Source of the DNA: Alkalimarinus alittae
GTDB lineage: Bacteria; Pseudomonadota; Gammaproteobacteria; Pseudomonadales; Oleiphilaceae
Direction: 5' to 3'
Length of the DNA: 64,000 bases
Assembly: GCF_026016465.1 (NCBI RefSeq)
Contig: NZ_CP100390.1
Coordinates: forward strand, 1,526,001-1,590,000
In this document: positions 9,315 through 17,894 of the stretch, in pieces
Layout of the letters: every line of letters begins with the position of its first letter
Position numbering within the stretch: position 1 is the first letter of the stretch
Program-made: the position numbers and the translations under genes
Notes under the pieces: generated by a model
The model's input: the letters and a program-made list of their open reading frames with translations, nothing else
Told to the model about the DNA's origin: nothing
Databases searched by the model: none

Positions 9315-10334
9315 TTAAGGCGCGTTATTCGCGTCGATATTAAATTCATTAAAATTCAGGGCATGATCATCGGATAAGAACGTTATACTTTTAGGGGTTA
9401 CACGAAAAAAACCATGGTTTAACCACATTCGAATCTTCACTGTCTCTTCTTGTGGGTTTTTCATATTCAGAATTATTTCACCGCTGAGCGCAACCGAGAC
9501 ATGGTTAGATCCATAATCCTGGAGGTGGTTTTGTAACTCGAGGTGATCATAAAGGTTGATTAAATCGATAGACTCAAAACTAAGGTCTTGGAAGTTTTTA
9601 AATCTATCTTCTTGCAGGGGGTTAAACGCTGTAGGGCTATTGGCCAAGTATAACGCCAGTGCGTGTAAAATCTTTGGTTGTTGCTGTTGAATGATTTCTT
9701 TAGCTTGGTTTACCGCAGTCTGGTAAGGAAGTTGTAAATTACATGGGCTTTTCACAGCCGTATAAGGGGTCACATACTGCACATCGGCCTCGTCGCCATT
9801 ATCTTGCGTTATATTGCTCAGGTCACATTGTAGAGCTATTTCACCTTGAGTATAAGCGTTCATTACAGGCGTCACGTGTTCTGCGTTGGTGCGAATCATA
9901 TACTCGTCTAAGCCACTTAATTCCCCCATTGTACGGTAATTGCGTTTACTGTTTAGCCAAACATCTATCGGTTGAGGTGTGTCCTCTGGAAATGCCGTTA
10001 TTGTTTGTGGAATGACGGTTTCATGGGGGAGTAGGCGGCCAAATAGCATGAACTTTACGGCTTCAGAAAAGTAAAACCGTCCTTGTTCATCGGTATAGGT
10101 TTTGTCTTTATAATCTTTATTGGCCCAAGTGAAATGATAGCTCCGTTCTACTTTGACGCCCTCAAGAGGCTTGCCCTGTTTGGATAGTTGCCCTCTCACA
10201 GCAGAAAATAACGAAACATTAAGGCCTTTATTAGCGTCTTTAAAATTGAGGGAGGGTGCTATTTTTTCTGCTGCCATACTGCTACCTAACCAAAAGAGAA
10301 GCGTTAACCCAAGTATTAACTGTTGTGCCATCAT
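9315..10334 (-). CDS. Secreted protein with carboxypeptidase-like regulatory domain
   Basis: 339 aa beginning MMAQQLILGLTLLFWLG and ending its signal peptide near SSMAAEK, so it should be exported; there is no lipobox. Residues about 35-110 (SLFSAVRGQLSKQGKPLEGV ... TYTDEQGRFYFSEA) look like the carboxypeptidase-regulatory/DUF6795 beta-sandwich, a domain that usually has no catalysis of its own. The rest is an unassigned periplasmic region with a few cysteines. The second ATG (10331) is an equally possible start. Function unknown; it is probably co-transcribed with the downstream LysE-type exporter. Confidence 0.75.
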   Translation of the reverse strand: MMAQQLILGLTLLFWLGSSMAAEKIAPSLNFKDANKGLNVSLFSAVRGQLSKQGKPLEGVKVERSYHFTWANKDYKDKTYTDEQGRFYFSEAVKFMLFGRLLPHETVIPQTITAFPEDTPQPIDVWLNSKRNYRTMGELSGLDEYMIRTNAEHVTPVMNAYTQGEIALQCDLSNITQDNGDEADVQYVTPYTAVKSPCNLQLPYQTAVNQAKEIIQQQQPKILHALALYLANSPTAFNPLQEDRFKNFQDLSFESIDLINLYDHLELQNHLQDYGSNHVSVALSGEIILNMKNPQEETVKIRMWLNHGFFRVTPKSITFLSDDHALNFNEFNIDANNAP

Positions 10335-10495
10335 TGATATTTTTTTACCGAAAGATTATGCATGTATAACGATTATTAAAAGGCTATGTAAAACACAGTT
10401 CATCCTACCGCATCAAAAAGCTTACACTCAAGCGGCTATTTTTATTACTTTTTAATTGATTAATTTATCCCTTGAGATAGATACTTAGATTACTC

Positions 10496-10537
10496 AAGCT
10501 AGCCATAGGAAATCGAGACATTTATGGCTGCTAGCTT
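10496..10537 (+). other. Leader hairpin upstream of the small unknown gene
   Basis: AAGCTAG (10496-10502) pairs with CTAGCTT (10531-10537), and the adjoining CCAT/ATGG can extend the stem across a three-base bulge. It lies just before the ribosome binding site of the 98-aa gene and has no U-tract, so it is more likely a leader structure or operator than a terminator. Confidence 0.35.
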
Positions 10538-10557
10538 TAATCCTATATGAGGTGGTG

Positions 10558-10854
10558 ATGTATCCAGAATTACTCTCGTTTTTGTCTGGTGTTTTAACTG
10601 GGAAGATCGATGCTGCAACATTTCGCCGTACTGAATTGACATCAATTTATCTTGAAGGTGATTGCCTGATCTTTAGTTTAAAAGGCCTTTACGACTGTTT
10701 TAGTGGCGCTGATAAAGGGTCGTATAGTGAGTTTATTAAAATGCTGTACTCAAGCACTTTAAATTCAGACCTCGCTGCTTTGGGGGGGCGTGTAGAGGTT
10801 CATCAATCGACCTCAAAAATTGAAACTAGTTTATATCGATTGGTTAGGGTATAA
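10558..10854 (+). CDS. Small uncharacterised protein
   Basis: 98 aa from the ATG at 10558. Two GTG codons directly upstream are also in frame, but GAGGT at 10549 is best spaced for the ATG. The sequence (MYPELLSFLSGVLTGKID..., ending SLYRLVRV) has a mixed alpha/beta look and no signal or membrane helix. It is separated from the B12 locus by the promoter and riboswitch, so it is probably not part of that operon. Family not recognised; function unknown. Confidence 0.6.
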   Translation: MYPELLSFLSGVLTGKIDAATFRRTELTSIYLEGDCLIFSLKGLYDCFSGADKGSYSEFIKMLYSSTLNSDLAALGGRVEVHQSTSKIETSLYRLVRV

Positions 10855-10874
10855 AAACGACAGAATAATACTCG

Positions 10875-10903
10875 TTGAATACTGGTCATTATACATGTAC
10901 TAT
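10875..10903 (+). promoter_or_regulatory. Sigma70-like promoter for the B12 locus
   Basis: TTGAAT (10875-10880) and TACTAT (10898-10903) are separated by 17 bases and sit immediately upstream of the riboswitch. Each box matches four of six consensus positions. Transcription would start near 10910. Confidence 0.5.
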
Positions 10904-10914
10904 TCCAATCAAAT

Positions 10915-11093
10915 TATAGGTGCCCTTATTTTTGGGATAATCGGGAAGTATGGTAAGCCACGATGCGATTCCATCACTGCCCCCGCAGCGGTAATAAAGA
11001 GTAGTTTGCAGTAACCACTGGCTTCACGCTGGGAAGGTGTAAACAACGATCATCTTTTGATGATTCTCTTTTAGTCCGAAGACCGGCCTGTAT
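10915..11093 (+). promoter_or_regulatory. Cobalamin (AdoCbl) riboswitch
   Basis: Conserved riboswitch blocks appear in the expected order: AGGTGCC near 10918, the B12-box-like GCCCCCGCAGCGGTAA at 10979-10994, CCACTG at about 11015, GGGAAGGTG near 11031, a local hairpin GATCATC-TTTT-GATGAT, and the closing AGTCCGAAGACCGGCC at about 11073-11088. It precedes cbtB and should repress cobalt uptake and B12 synthesis genes when adenosylcobalamin is abundant. The expression platform is not obvious; the short distance to the cbtB ribosome binding site suggests control of translation initiation. Confidence 0.92.
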
Positions 11094-11137
11094 TTATTCT
11101 ATTATTTAACTATGCACGGCGGGTGCTCGAGGTTTTT

Positions 11138-11323
11138 ATGTCTACACAAATATCTACCAACCAACAAACTCTTTCTATTCCAGCGACGTCTACTTTAGCT
11201 CAGAATCTAGCAGCATTTGCATTTGGTGCAATTGTTTTGTTTGCTGTGGGTTTTTTGCCAATGTCTGCGGCTCATAATGCTGCGCACGATACTCGGCATA
11301 CGCTAGCATTTCCTTGTCACTAA
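11138..11323 (+). CDS. cbtB: CbtB, small subunit of the cobalt transporter
   Basis: 61 aa with one transmembrane helix (AFAFGAIVLFAVGFLP, about 26-41) followed by the family's hallmark C-terminal His motif HNAAHDTRHTLAFPCH, which is thought to capture Co2+. The ATG at 11138 follows CGAGG and is preferred over an upstream in-frame start. It is the first gene after the cobalamin riboswitch and is followed by cbtA, the classic CbtAB arrangement. Confidence 0.93.
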   Translation: MSTQISTNQQTLSIPATSTLAQNLAAFAFGAIVLFAVGFLPMSAAHNAAHDTRHTLAFPCH

Positions 11324-11358
11324 GCGTTTAATTTTCTTTATTAAAAAATTACTACTTA

Positions 11359-11388
11359 CTTAAGCCTTTTATTGGCTTGAGCTTTTTT
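11359..11388 (+). terminator. Terminator-like hairpin between cbtB and cbtA
   Basis: CTTAAGCC (11359-11366) pairs with GGCTTGAG (11374-11381, one G-U) over a seven-base loop and is followed by C and six T residues. It has the form of an intrinsic terminator but lies inside the predicted cbtBA operon, so it may attenuate rather than stop transcription. Confidence 0.55.
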
Positions 11389-11404
11389 GCTGTTGGAGTT
11401 TTGT

Positions 11405-12175
11405 ATGGTTTTTCGCCGCATTATCTTTAATGCCGTGTTTATTGGCTTGGCTGCTGGTTTATTATTGAGTTTGATACAGGTTATTGGTGTGTCGCCTATT
11501 ATTTTTGAGGCTGAGACGTTTGAGGTGGTTGAAGAGGCTCCCGCTGCTGCGGCTCATGACCACCATGGGGTTGAAGAAAGTAGTGGGCATCATCATGATG
11601 CAGAAGCTTGGGCGCCAGAAGATGGCGCCGAAAGAACACTCTACACCGTTGCGTCTAACGTATTGGCGGGTATAGGCTTTGCGTCCGTAGTACTTGCCTT
11701 GATGAGTCAGTTGCAGTTGCAAGGTATCACTCAGGTTAATGTTCAAAAAGGGTTGCTGTGGGGACTTGCAGGTTTTGCCGTCTTCTTTGTGGCGCCTGGT
11801 ATTGGTTTACCGCCTGAAATACCGGGTACAGAAGCAGCAGTGATTGAGAATCGCCAACTATGGTGGCTATTCGCAGTTGTTTGCGCGGCTATTGGTTTGG
11901 CTGTGATGGCTTTTGCTCCGATCAAGCTTAAGATCTTGGGAGCACTGAGCATTGCCTTACCTTATATTGTTGGCGCCCCGCATGTTGATGGCCCTGAGTT
12001 TGCTCACCCAGACCCTGCGGCTGTTGCTAGCCTTACTGAATTACACTTTCAGTTTATTATGGCTAGTGGTATCGCTAATCTTATTTTCTGGATCGTATTG
12101 GGGATTGCTTGTGCATGGGCGCTTAATCTCTGGGTACATAAGGATATAGATGCTCATGTCAGCTCTGCTGCCTAA
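11405..12175 (+). CDS. cbtA: CbtA, cobalt transporter membrane subunit
   Basis: 256 aa starting at the ATG preceded by TTGGAG. Five or so hydrophobic helices are visible: FNAVFIGLAAGLLLSLIQVI, LAGIGFASVVLALMS, GLLWGLAGFAVFFVAPGIGL, WLFAVVCAAIGLAVMAF and a C-terminal IANLIFWIVLGIACAWAL. Between helices 1 and 2 is a His/Glu-rich loop (HDHHGVEESSGHHHDAEAW) suited to metal capture. The GLPPEIPGTE segment is typical of CbtA. It probably forms a cobalt importer with CbtB. Its 3' end overlaps the following chelatase gene by 26 bases, so cobalt uptake and insertion are translationally linked. Confidence 0.92.
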   Translation: MVFRRIIFNAVFIGLAAGLLLSLIQVIGVSPIIFEAETFEVVEEAPAAAAHDHHGVEESSGHHHDAEAWAPEDGAERTLYTVASNVLAGIGFASVVLALMSQLQLQGITQVNVQKGLLWGLAGFAVFFVAPGIGLPPEIPGTEAAVIENRQLWWLFAVVCAAIGLAVMAFAPIKLKILGALSIALPYIVGAPHVDGPEFAHPDPAAVASLTELHFQFIMASGIANLIFWIVLGIACAWALNLWVHKDIDAHVSSAA

Positions 12176-13904
12176 GTTTCCTTTTTCTGCTGTTGCAGGC
12201 CAAGCGTCATTTAAAATGGCGCTGGTGCTAGCGGCCATCAACCCCGCTATTGGTGGTGTGCTTGTAAGTGGCCCGCGTGGCTCAGCTAAATCTACATTAG
12301 CTAGGGGTTTGGCGGATATTCTGCCCGTTGAAGCGCATATACAACACCCATTTGTAACGCTGCCTTTAGGTGCCAGTGAAGAGATGCTGGTCGGCACACT
12401 CGATCTTCAGCAGGTGCTTAACGAGCAACAAGTCGCTTTTTGTCCTGGTTTATTAGCTAAGGCTGACGGTGGGGTGTTGTACGTAGATGAGGTTAACTTA
12501 TTGCCCGATACTTTGGTTGATTTGTTGCTCGATGTTGCGGCCAGTGGTGTCAACTGTGTAGAGCGTGACGGTATTAGCCACAGTCATCAATCTAACTTTA
12601 TTTTGTTAGGGACTATGAACCCTGATGAAGGCGAGTTACGGCCTCAATTACAAGATCGATTTGGTCTGGCGGTTGAGCTGGATAATCAATACAGCATTGA
12701 AGAACGTATTGAGATAGTTCGTTTGCGCGAAGCGTTCGATACATCACCGCAAGCGTTTATTAATAATTATGCTGAGCAACAGCAAGAGATAACTGACGGT
12801 ATTGCTCAGGCGCGAGAATGTTTAGCTGATGTGAGTTGTTCTGATACCTTACGTAAATTGATAGCGGAACGTTGCTATGCAGCCAATGTCGATGGCTTAA
12901 GGGCAGATATTGTTTGGTATCGTGCCGCCATAGCGCATGCCGCATGGCAGCAACGGAAATGCGTTACCGAAGCGGATGTGCTCGCCGTAGAAGAGTTGGT
13001 GCTCAGTCACCGCCGGAAGCCATCATCCAATAAGCAACCGCCTATGCCTCCACAAACTCAAAAGCCTTTTACCCGCCCGCCTGAGCCTCCCGGTGCAGCT
13101 AGTGATCAGCAAAAAGAACTTCCCCCCGAGACCGATAAAAAGCCTGCTGGGGACTGGGGAAGTATGGCGCCTGTTCAGCAACAAACCGCTGAAATGAGCG
13201 AGCTATCTCTGCCTTTGCGAGATGGCATCTCAAGCAAGGTCGGCTTTGCTTCATGGAAAAGCGTGGTGTCTAAAAAATTAGGTGCGGTCATGGGGGGCGT
13301 AAATCGGGGTCGTCAAATGAGTGCTAAGCCTGATTGGTTTGCTACTTTATTGGCTAATGCCGGACAATGGCCTCCTAAAACGGTGCGATATCGTAAAGCT
13401 AAAACCGGAAAACCGGTCTTGCATTTGGTATTGTTAGATACGTCTGCTTCAACGCTTCAAAATAATCTTTTTAGTCAAGCTAAAGCGGCGATTTTAAGCA
13501 TTGCTAATCAAGCGTATCTAGACAGAGAGCAGTTGACTATTTTAGGGTTTGGTAATGAGCAAGTTGAAACCTTGCTGCCGCGTGTGCGCGCACCAAAAGC
13601 CTTAAGAGAAATGTTGAATGGCATTCCCGCGTCGGGTGGTACGCCACTGCGTGAAGTGTTGTTGCAGGCTAATCAATATCAACAACGACTGTTGAGATCG
13701 ATGCCGGAATTATCTATTCGTACCTATTTGATTACAGACGGTAAAACAACTCAGTCGTTTGATGATGTGAGTTTGTTTGGCAGCACTATCGTAATCGATA
13801 TTGAGCAGTCTACGGTTAAACGAGGTAAAGGGAAGTTAATAGCAGAGGCGCTAAGAGCTGATTATTTTTCCCTCCCGTCTATTTGCCAGCCATTGGCGCA
13901 ATAG
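12150..13904 (+). CDS. Fused ChlI-ChlD type chelatase ATPase/VWA subunit
   Basis: 584 aa. The N-terminal AAA+ domain has Walker A GPRGSAKS (41-48) and Walker B GGVLYVDEVNLL (107-118); a Pro/Gln-rich linker follows (about 290-350); the C terminus is a von Willebrand A domain with MIDAS motif DTSAS (430-434). This is the ChlI/BchI plus ChlD/BchD fold in one chain. In organisms lacking CobS/CobT, such proteins are thought to energise CobN for cobalt insertion, and cobN lies in this locus. ATG 12150 is chosen because AAGGA is 6 bases upstream; ATG 12156 is possible. A magnesium chelatase is unlikely because no bacteriochlorophyll genes are present. Confidence 0.87.
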   Translation: MLMSALLPKFPFSAVAGQASFKMALVLAAINPAIGGVLVSGPRGSAKSTLARGLADILPVEAHIQHPFVTLPLGASEEMLVGTLDLQQVLNEQQVAFCPGLLAKADGGVLYVDEVNLLPDTLVDLLLDVAASGVNCVERDGISHSHQSNFILLGTMNPDEGELRPQLQDRFGLAVELDNQYSIEERIEIVRLREAFDTSPQAFINNYAEQQQEITDGIAQARECLADVSCSDTLRKLIAERCYAANVDGLRADIVWYRAAIAHAAWQQRKCVTEADVLAVEELVLSHRRKPSSNKQPPMPPQTQKPFTRPPEPPGAASDQQKELPPETDKKPAGDWGSMAPVQQQTAEMSELSLPLRDGISSKVGFASWKSVVSKKLGAVMGGVNRGRQMSAKPDWFATLLANAGQWPPKTVRYRKAKTGKPVLHLVLLDTSASTLQNNLFSQAKAAILSIANQAYLDREQLTILGFGNEQVETLLPRVRAPKALREMLNGIPASGGTPLREVLLQANQYQQRLLRSMPELSIRTYLITDGKTTQSFDDVSLFGSTIVIDIEQSTVKRGKGKLIAEALRADYFSLPSICQPLAQ

Positions 13905-13916
13905 TGAGAATTTTTT

Positions 13917-14510
13917 ATGTCTGATAGTAGCCATAAGACACGCATGGAACGAAAAAAAGCGGTCATTGATGCCAAAATTGCCAAAGCCACTGAAGAGCGT
14001 GGCGTACTGATTTTATTAAAAGGCAACGGCAAAGGTAAAAGTAGCTCGGCGTTTGGAACCATGGCGAGATCAGTCGGGCATGGTAAGCGTTGCGCAGTTA
14101 TACAGTTTATCAAAGGCCGCACAGAAACAGGGGAATTCAAATTATTTAAAGACCATCCCCTTGTAGATTGGCATGTAATGGGACACGGATTTACCTGGGA
14201 AACACGCGACAAAGCGCAAGATATTGCTGCGGCTCAAAAAGCCTGGTCTATAGCTGAAGATCTACTGCAAGATGACCGCTACGATATGTTGGTCTTTGAT
14301 GAAATGGGCTATATGTTTAAATACGATTATCTAGATGTTGCCCCTGTGGTAGAGGCTTTAAAAAGCCGGCCCAAAAACCAAAACGTGATTATCACGGGTC
14401 GTACAATGGCAACAGCGTTGCAAGATATTGCAGATACGATCTCTATTGTTCAAGACGAACGTCATGCTTTTCGCTTGGGCGTTAAAGCACAACAGGGCAT
14501 TGAATACTAA
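13917..14510 (+). CDS. cobO: Cob(I)yrinic acid a,c-diamide adenosyltransferase
   Basis: 197 aa, standard for CobO/BtuR. The P-loop GNGKGKSS is at 36-43 and the C-terminal part has LVFDEMGYMFKYDYLD. The enzyme transfers the 5'-deoxyadenosyl group from ATP to the cob(I)alamin precursor. It starts 12 bases after the chelatase stop, and its own stop overlaps the start of the next gene (TAATG), so it is coupled to CobB. Confidence 0.95.
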   Translation: MSDSSHKTRMERKKAVIDAKIAKATEERGVLILLKGNGKGKSSSAFGTMARSVGHGKRCAVIQFIKGRTETGEFKLFKDHPLVDWHVMGHGFTWETRDKAQDIAAAQKAWSIAEDLLQDDRYDMLVFDEMGYMFKYDYLDVAPVVEALKSRPKNQNVIITGRTMATALQDIADTISIVQDERHAFRLGVKAQQGIEY

Positions 14511-15874
14511 TGGCGACGCCTATACCTATTTCTCCGACAGTAAAATGTCTGGCATTGTTTATTGCCGCTCCTGCATCAGGGCAGGGGAAAACCACCGTTA
14601 CTGCAGCCTTGGCTCGATTGTTGAGCAGGCAGGGTAAACATGTACGTGTATTCAAAACGGGCCCAGATTATTTAGACCCTCAAATCTTAGCGCAAGCCTC
14701 TGGCCACCCAGTGGAGCAACTTGATATGTGGATGGCGGGTGAAGGCTATTGCCAACAGAAGCTTTATGAAGCGGCACAAACGGCGGATATTATTCTGGTC
14801 GAAGGTGTTATGGGAATGTTTGATGGTGACCCCTCAAGTGCTGATTTAGCCTCGCGATATAATATCCCCATGGCTATTCTGATGGATGTGAAAGGCATGG
14901 CGCAAACAGCCGCCGCAGTGGTTATAGGCTTGGCTAATTTTCGAGATGACATCACCGTAGCTGGGTTAATTGCCAATAACTGCAGCACGGAACGCCATCG
15001 TGAATTGATTGAAAACGCTTTACCCGATTCTTTACCTTTGTTAGCCACACTTGAACGATCAGATCAGGTGGCTTTACCTGAGCGTCATCTGGGGCTGGTT
15101 CAGGCAGATGAAAATACGGATGAATTGGAGCGTCGTTTTGAGGCAGGTGCCGACTGGTTAGAGGCTGCGGGAGCGGCCAATATATTAGAAAGGCTAACTG
15201 CCGTTGAGTTTTATCCTGAAATAATGCCTGCTATAGCGCCTTTATTAGAAGGTGTGTCGTTAGGTATTGCTAAAGATATTGCCTTCAGCTTTATTTATGA
15301 ATCAAACCTGAGATTATTACGTGAAATGGGCGCAGAGTTATTTTTCTTTTCGCCATTGTTTGATGAAGCGTTACCAGAAGTGGATGCGTTATGGTTTCCA
15401 GGTGGATACCCTGAGCTGCATGCAAAAGCGTTATCAGAAAACCATACTATTATTAAACATATCAAAGCGTTTTTTGAGCAAGATAAACCTATTCTTGCTG
15501 AATGTGGTGGCTTGCTATATTGCTTACAAACACTGACCGACTTAGAGGGTGCACAATACCCGATGGCAGGCTTGCTAGAAGGGCATGGAACAATGAGCGG
15601 TAAACGCGGGTGTCAGGGGATGCAGACAGCCCAGTTACCTGAGGGTGATGTTCGTGCGCATGCCCACCATCGATCTCGCTGTGTAGAGGCTCCTGAACCT
15701 ATTGCTTATGGTCGCCGCCAGCGCCATAGTGCTCCAGGCGAGGCGATTTATAGATGTCGCCAATTAACGGCAAGTTACCTTCATTTATTTTTCCCTTCAA
15801 ACCCCAGTGCTATTGCAGAACTATTTAATGCATCTGAAGTACACATGTTAGAGGCTCAAGCCAGCGAATGTTAA
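14510..15874 (+). CDS. cobB: Cobyrinate a,c-diamide synthase (CobB/CbiA)
   Basis: 454 aa. The N-terminal dethiobiotin-synthetase-like ATPase domain has APASGQGKTT (P-loop) and FKTGPDYLDP; the C-terminal glutamine amidotransferase domain has the nucleophile motif AECGGLLY and ends with the family-like SYLHLFFPSNP. It amidates the a and c side chains using glutamine and ATP. Whether the substrate is cobyrinate (CbiA) or hydrogenobyrinate (CobB) cannot be told from sequence; the presence of CobN favours hydrogenobyrinate. Confidence 0.94.
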   Translation: MATPIPISPTVKCLALFIAAPASGQGKTTVTAALARLLSRQGKHVRVFKTGPDYLDPQILAQASGHPVEQLDMWMAGEGYCQQKLYEAAQTADIILVEGVMGMFDGDPSSADLASRYNIPMAILMDVKGMAQTAAAVVIGLANFRDDITVAGLIANNCSTERHRELIENALPDSLPLLATLERSDQVALPERHLGLVQADENTDELERRFEAGADWLEAAGAANILERLTAVEFYPEIMPAIAPLLEGVSLGIAKDIAFSFIYESNLRLLREMGAELFFFSPLFDEALPEVDALWFPGGYPELHAKALSENHTIIKHIKAFFEQDKPILAECGGLLYCLQTLTDLEGAQYPMAGLLEGHGTMSGKRGCQGMQTAQLPEGDVRAHAHHRSRCVEAPEPIAYGRRQRHSAPGEAIYRCRQLTASYLHLFFPSNPSAIAELFNASEVHMLEAQASEC

Positions 15875-15999
15875 GTACTTTGATTCCATTAATAACTGCC
15901 GGTTTTACCTTAGGGCTAATGCATGCATTAGATGCCGATCATGTGATGGCAGGTAGTTCAATACTAATGGGCAGTGATGGGTTTAGTCAGGCGGTGTAA
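15868..15999 (+). pseudogene. Truncated N terminus of a Ni/Co transporter (NiCoT/UreH-like)
   Basis: An ATG overlapping the end of cobB opens a 43-residue frame beginning MLSTLIPLITAGFTLG and running straight into MHALDADHVMAG. H-A-x-D-A-D-H is the signature of the second helix of nickel/cobalt permeases. The frame then stops, seven bases before cbiD, and no further transporter sequence follows. It therefore looks like the 5' end of a cobalt permease gene whose remainder was deleted. It could still be translated as a short peptide. Confidence 0.7.
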
Positions 16000-16005
16000 T
16001 TTATT

Positions 16006-17121
16006 GTGTGGACGGAGACCAGTGAAAACATTCGCCCACTTAGAAGTGGCTTAACCACAGGCTGTTGCGCAACAGCTTGCAGTGTCGCTGCAGCACAATA
16101 TTTATTTACAAACACCCAGCCTGAAATAGTTAGCGTAACGTTGCCCCGTGGTAAAGTCGTTGAACTGACCATTTGTGACTATCAATTATTAGAGGATGGC
16201 GTTGTAACATCCACCATTAAAGATGCAGGTGACGACCCCGACGCGACACACGGGGCAACCGTTTTTGTTGAGTTACGGTTGATTGCGCAAACAGGCGTCT
16301 ATTTTAAAGCAGGGCCTGGTGTAGGGACTGTTACACGTGATGGCTTGCTGCTGGCAGTGGGTGAGCCTGCTATTAACCCAGTGCCCAGAAGAATGATGAC
16401 TGAGCACTTACAGCACCTCGCTGGCGTTCACAACTATGCCGGTGGTTTTGAGGTGACTGTGGGTATTAAAAACGGTGAAACCATCGCGCTGAAAACAATG
16501 AACCCTAGATTAGGGATTATGGGTGGTTTATCGATATTGGGTACGACCGGCATTGTAAGACCCTTTTCATGTGCTGCGTATATCGCCTCGATTCATCAAG
16601 GCATAGATGTGGCTAAAGCAAACGGTATTAACCACATAGCAGCGACAACTGGGAGCAGTAGTGAAGCTGCCATCAGAGACCATTATCAGCTTGATGACAT
16701 CGCACTGATTGAGATGGGCGATTTTGTCGGCGCTGTATTCAAACATTTAAAACGGGTTCAGGTTGGACGTTTAAGTATTTGTGGTGGTTTTGGAAAAATT
16801 AGTAAGTTAGCCGACGGCCACTTGGATTTAAACAGCCGGGTATCGGCTATTAATTTTGACTTTCTTGCGCGTGCCGCAAATGAGTTGGGTGGCAGTGTGA
16901 CGTTGTGCGAAAAAATCAAAGCATCCAACACCAGTATCGAGGCACTTAAGCATTGCCAGTTAGCAGGTGTTGATCTGGCTTCCGCACTGTGCAGAGCTGC
17001 ATTACTTAAAGCCCGAACTATTGTGCCCAGCTCAGTTGAACTTGAAGTATGGGCGATTGATCGAAAAGGCGCGTTTGTGGGTTGCGCTCGAGATTCTGAT
17101 GTCACTAAAGGACATAGTTAA
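16006..17121 (+). CDS. cbiD: Cobalt-precorrin-5B C1-methyltransferase
   Basis: 371 aa, typical for CbiD. The N terminus [18 protein letters not shown] and the central [13 protein letters not shown] are characteristic of the family, as is the [16 protein letters not shown] segment. It methylates C1 after ring contraction, the oxygen-independent counterpart of CobF. The start is a GTG; no convincing ribosome binding site precedes it and the deletion that removed the transporter gene ends just upstream, so translation may depend on read-in from the remnant frame. The stop overlaps the start of cobK. Confidence 0.95.
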   Translation: MWTETSENIRPLRSGLTTGCCATACSVAAAQYLFTNTQPEIVSVTLPRGKVVELTICDYQLLEDGVVTSTIKDAGDDPDATHGATVFVELRLIAQTGVYFKAGPGVGTVTRDGLLLAVGEPAINPVPRRMMTEHLQHLAGVHNYAGGFEVTVGIKNGETIALKTMNPRLGIMGGLSILGTTGIVRPFSCAAYIASIHQGIDVAKANGINHIAATTGSSSEAAIRDHYQLDDIALIEMGDFVGAVFKHLKRVQVGRLSICGGFGKISKLADGHLDLNSRVSAINFDFLARAANELGGSVTLCEKIKASNTSIEALKHCQLAGVDLASALCRAALLKARTIVPSSVELEVWAIDRKGAFVGCARDSDVTKGHS

Positions 17122-17894
17122 TGAGCCTATTACTTTTAGGTGGTACAGCTGATGGTAGGCGACTTGCTAAAAAGCTGCACCAACAAGGTGTGTCGCTGAT
17201 CTACAGCGTGGCCGGATTAGTAAGGCAGCCAGATGTGCCTTGTGAAGTCATCAGTGGTGGCTTTAGTCAGTTTGGTGGGTTGGTTGAGTATATTAAGCAA
17301 CATGCGATTGTTGCGATTTTGGATGTTACGCATCCTTATGCAGCCAAAATGAGTGCGACAGCGGTAGACGCTTCGAAAACTTGTTGTATACCTTGTTGGC
17401 GATTTCATCGACCGGCTTGGGAAAAGCAGGCGGGCGATCTGTGGCAAGAATTTATAAGTTGGGAAACACTGCTGCCTGCACTGAAAGATAAAAAGACAGT
17501 ATTTCTCACGGCAGGGCAGCTCGAACAACAGGCAATTGATGCGCTGACAGCAAATGAGCAACAACGTCAATTACTACGCACAGCGGTTGAGCCAAAAGTG
17601 ACATTGAGTGATTCAATGCACTGGATAAAAGCCATTGGCCCTTTTAATCTCACTGACGAATTAGCATTGATGAAAACGCATAATGTGGATGCGCTGGTGA
17701 GTAAAAACAGCGGTGGTGAATCAACCGTTGCCAAAATACAGGCTGCCAGAGCGCTAGGCGTGCCAGTCTATATGCTTGAGCGGCCAACTCTGCCTAAAGC
17801 GGATGAGATATTTACTGACAGCGCTAGTTGCGAAAGGTTTGTAGTAAGCGCATTTAACAACGGTTTGACTATTAACGGTAGAACAGGACCATAA
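17121..17894 (+). CDS. cobK: Precorrin-6A reductase (CobK/CbiJ)
   Basis: 257 aa. The N-terminal LLLGGTADGRRLA is the nucleotide-binding motif of CobK/CbiJ, and DVTHPYAAKMSATAVDA is the conserved substrate-site block. The C-terminal KNSGGESTVAKIQAARALG is also typical. It reduces the macrocycle at C18-C19 using NADPH. The start overlaps the cbiD stop and the stop overlaps the cobH start by one base, so the genes are coupled. Confidence 0.94.
   Translation: MSLLLLGGTADGRRLAKKLHQQGVSLIYSVAGLVRQPDVPCEVISGGFSQFGGLVEYIKQHAIVAILDVTHPYAAKMSATAVDASKTCCIPCWRFHRPAWEKQAGDLWQEFISWETLLPALKDKKTVFLTAGQLEQQAIDALTANEQQRQLLRTAVEPKVTLSDSMHWIKAIGPFNLTDELALMKTHNVDALVSKNSGGESTVAKIQAARALGVPVYMLERPTLPKADEIFTDSASCERFVVSAFNNGLTINGRTGP

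Noticed and set aside
8678-10334. The LysE exporter and secreted protein as part of the three-gene unknown system
   Set aside because: They lie on the opposite strand, converge on the operon and belong to general families, so no functional link is shown.
12150-13904. Magnesium chelatase of chlorophyll synthesis
   Set aside because: No bch/chl genes are present and the gene is placed between cobalt uptake and cobO, which favours cobalt chelation.
13862-14212. 116-codon minus-strand frame over the start of cobO
   Set aside because: It lies opposite a well-supported cobO with its conserved P-loop and has no independent evidence.
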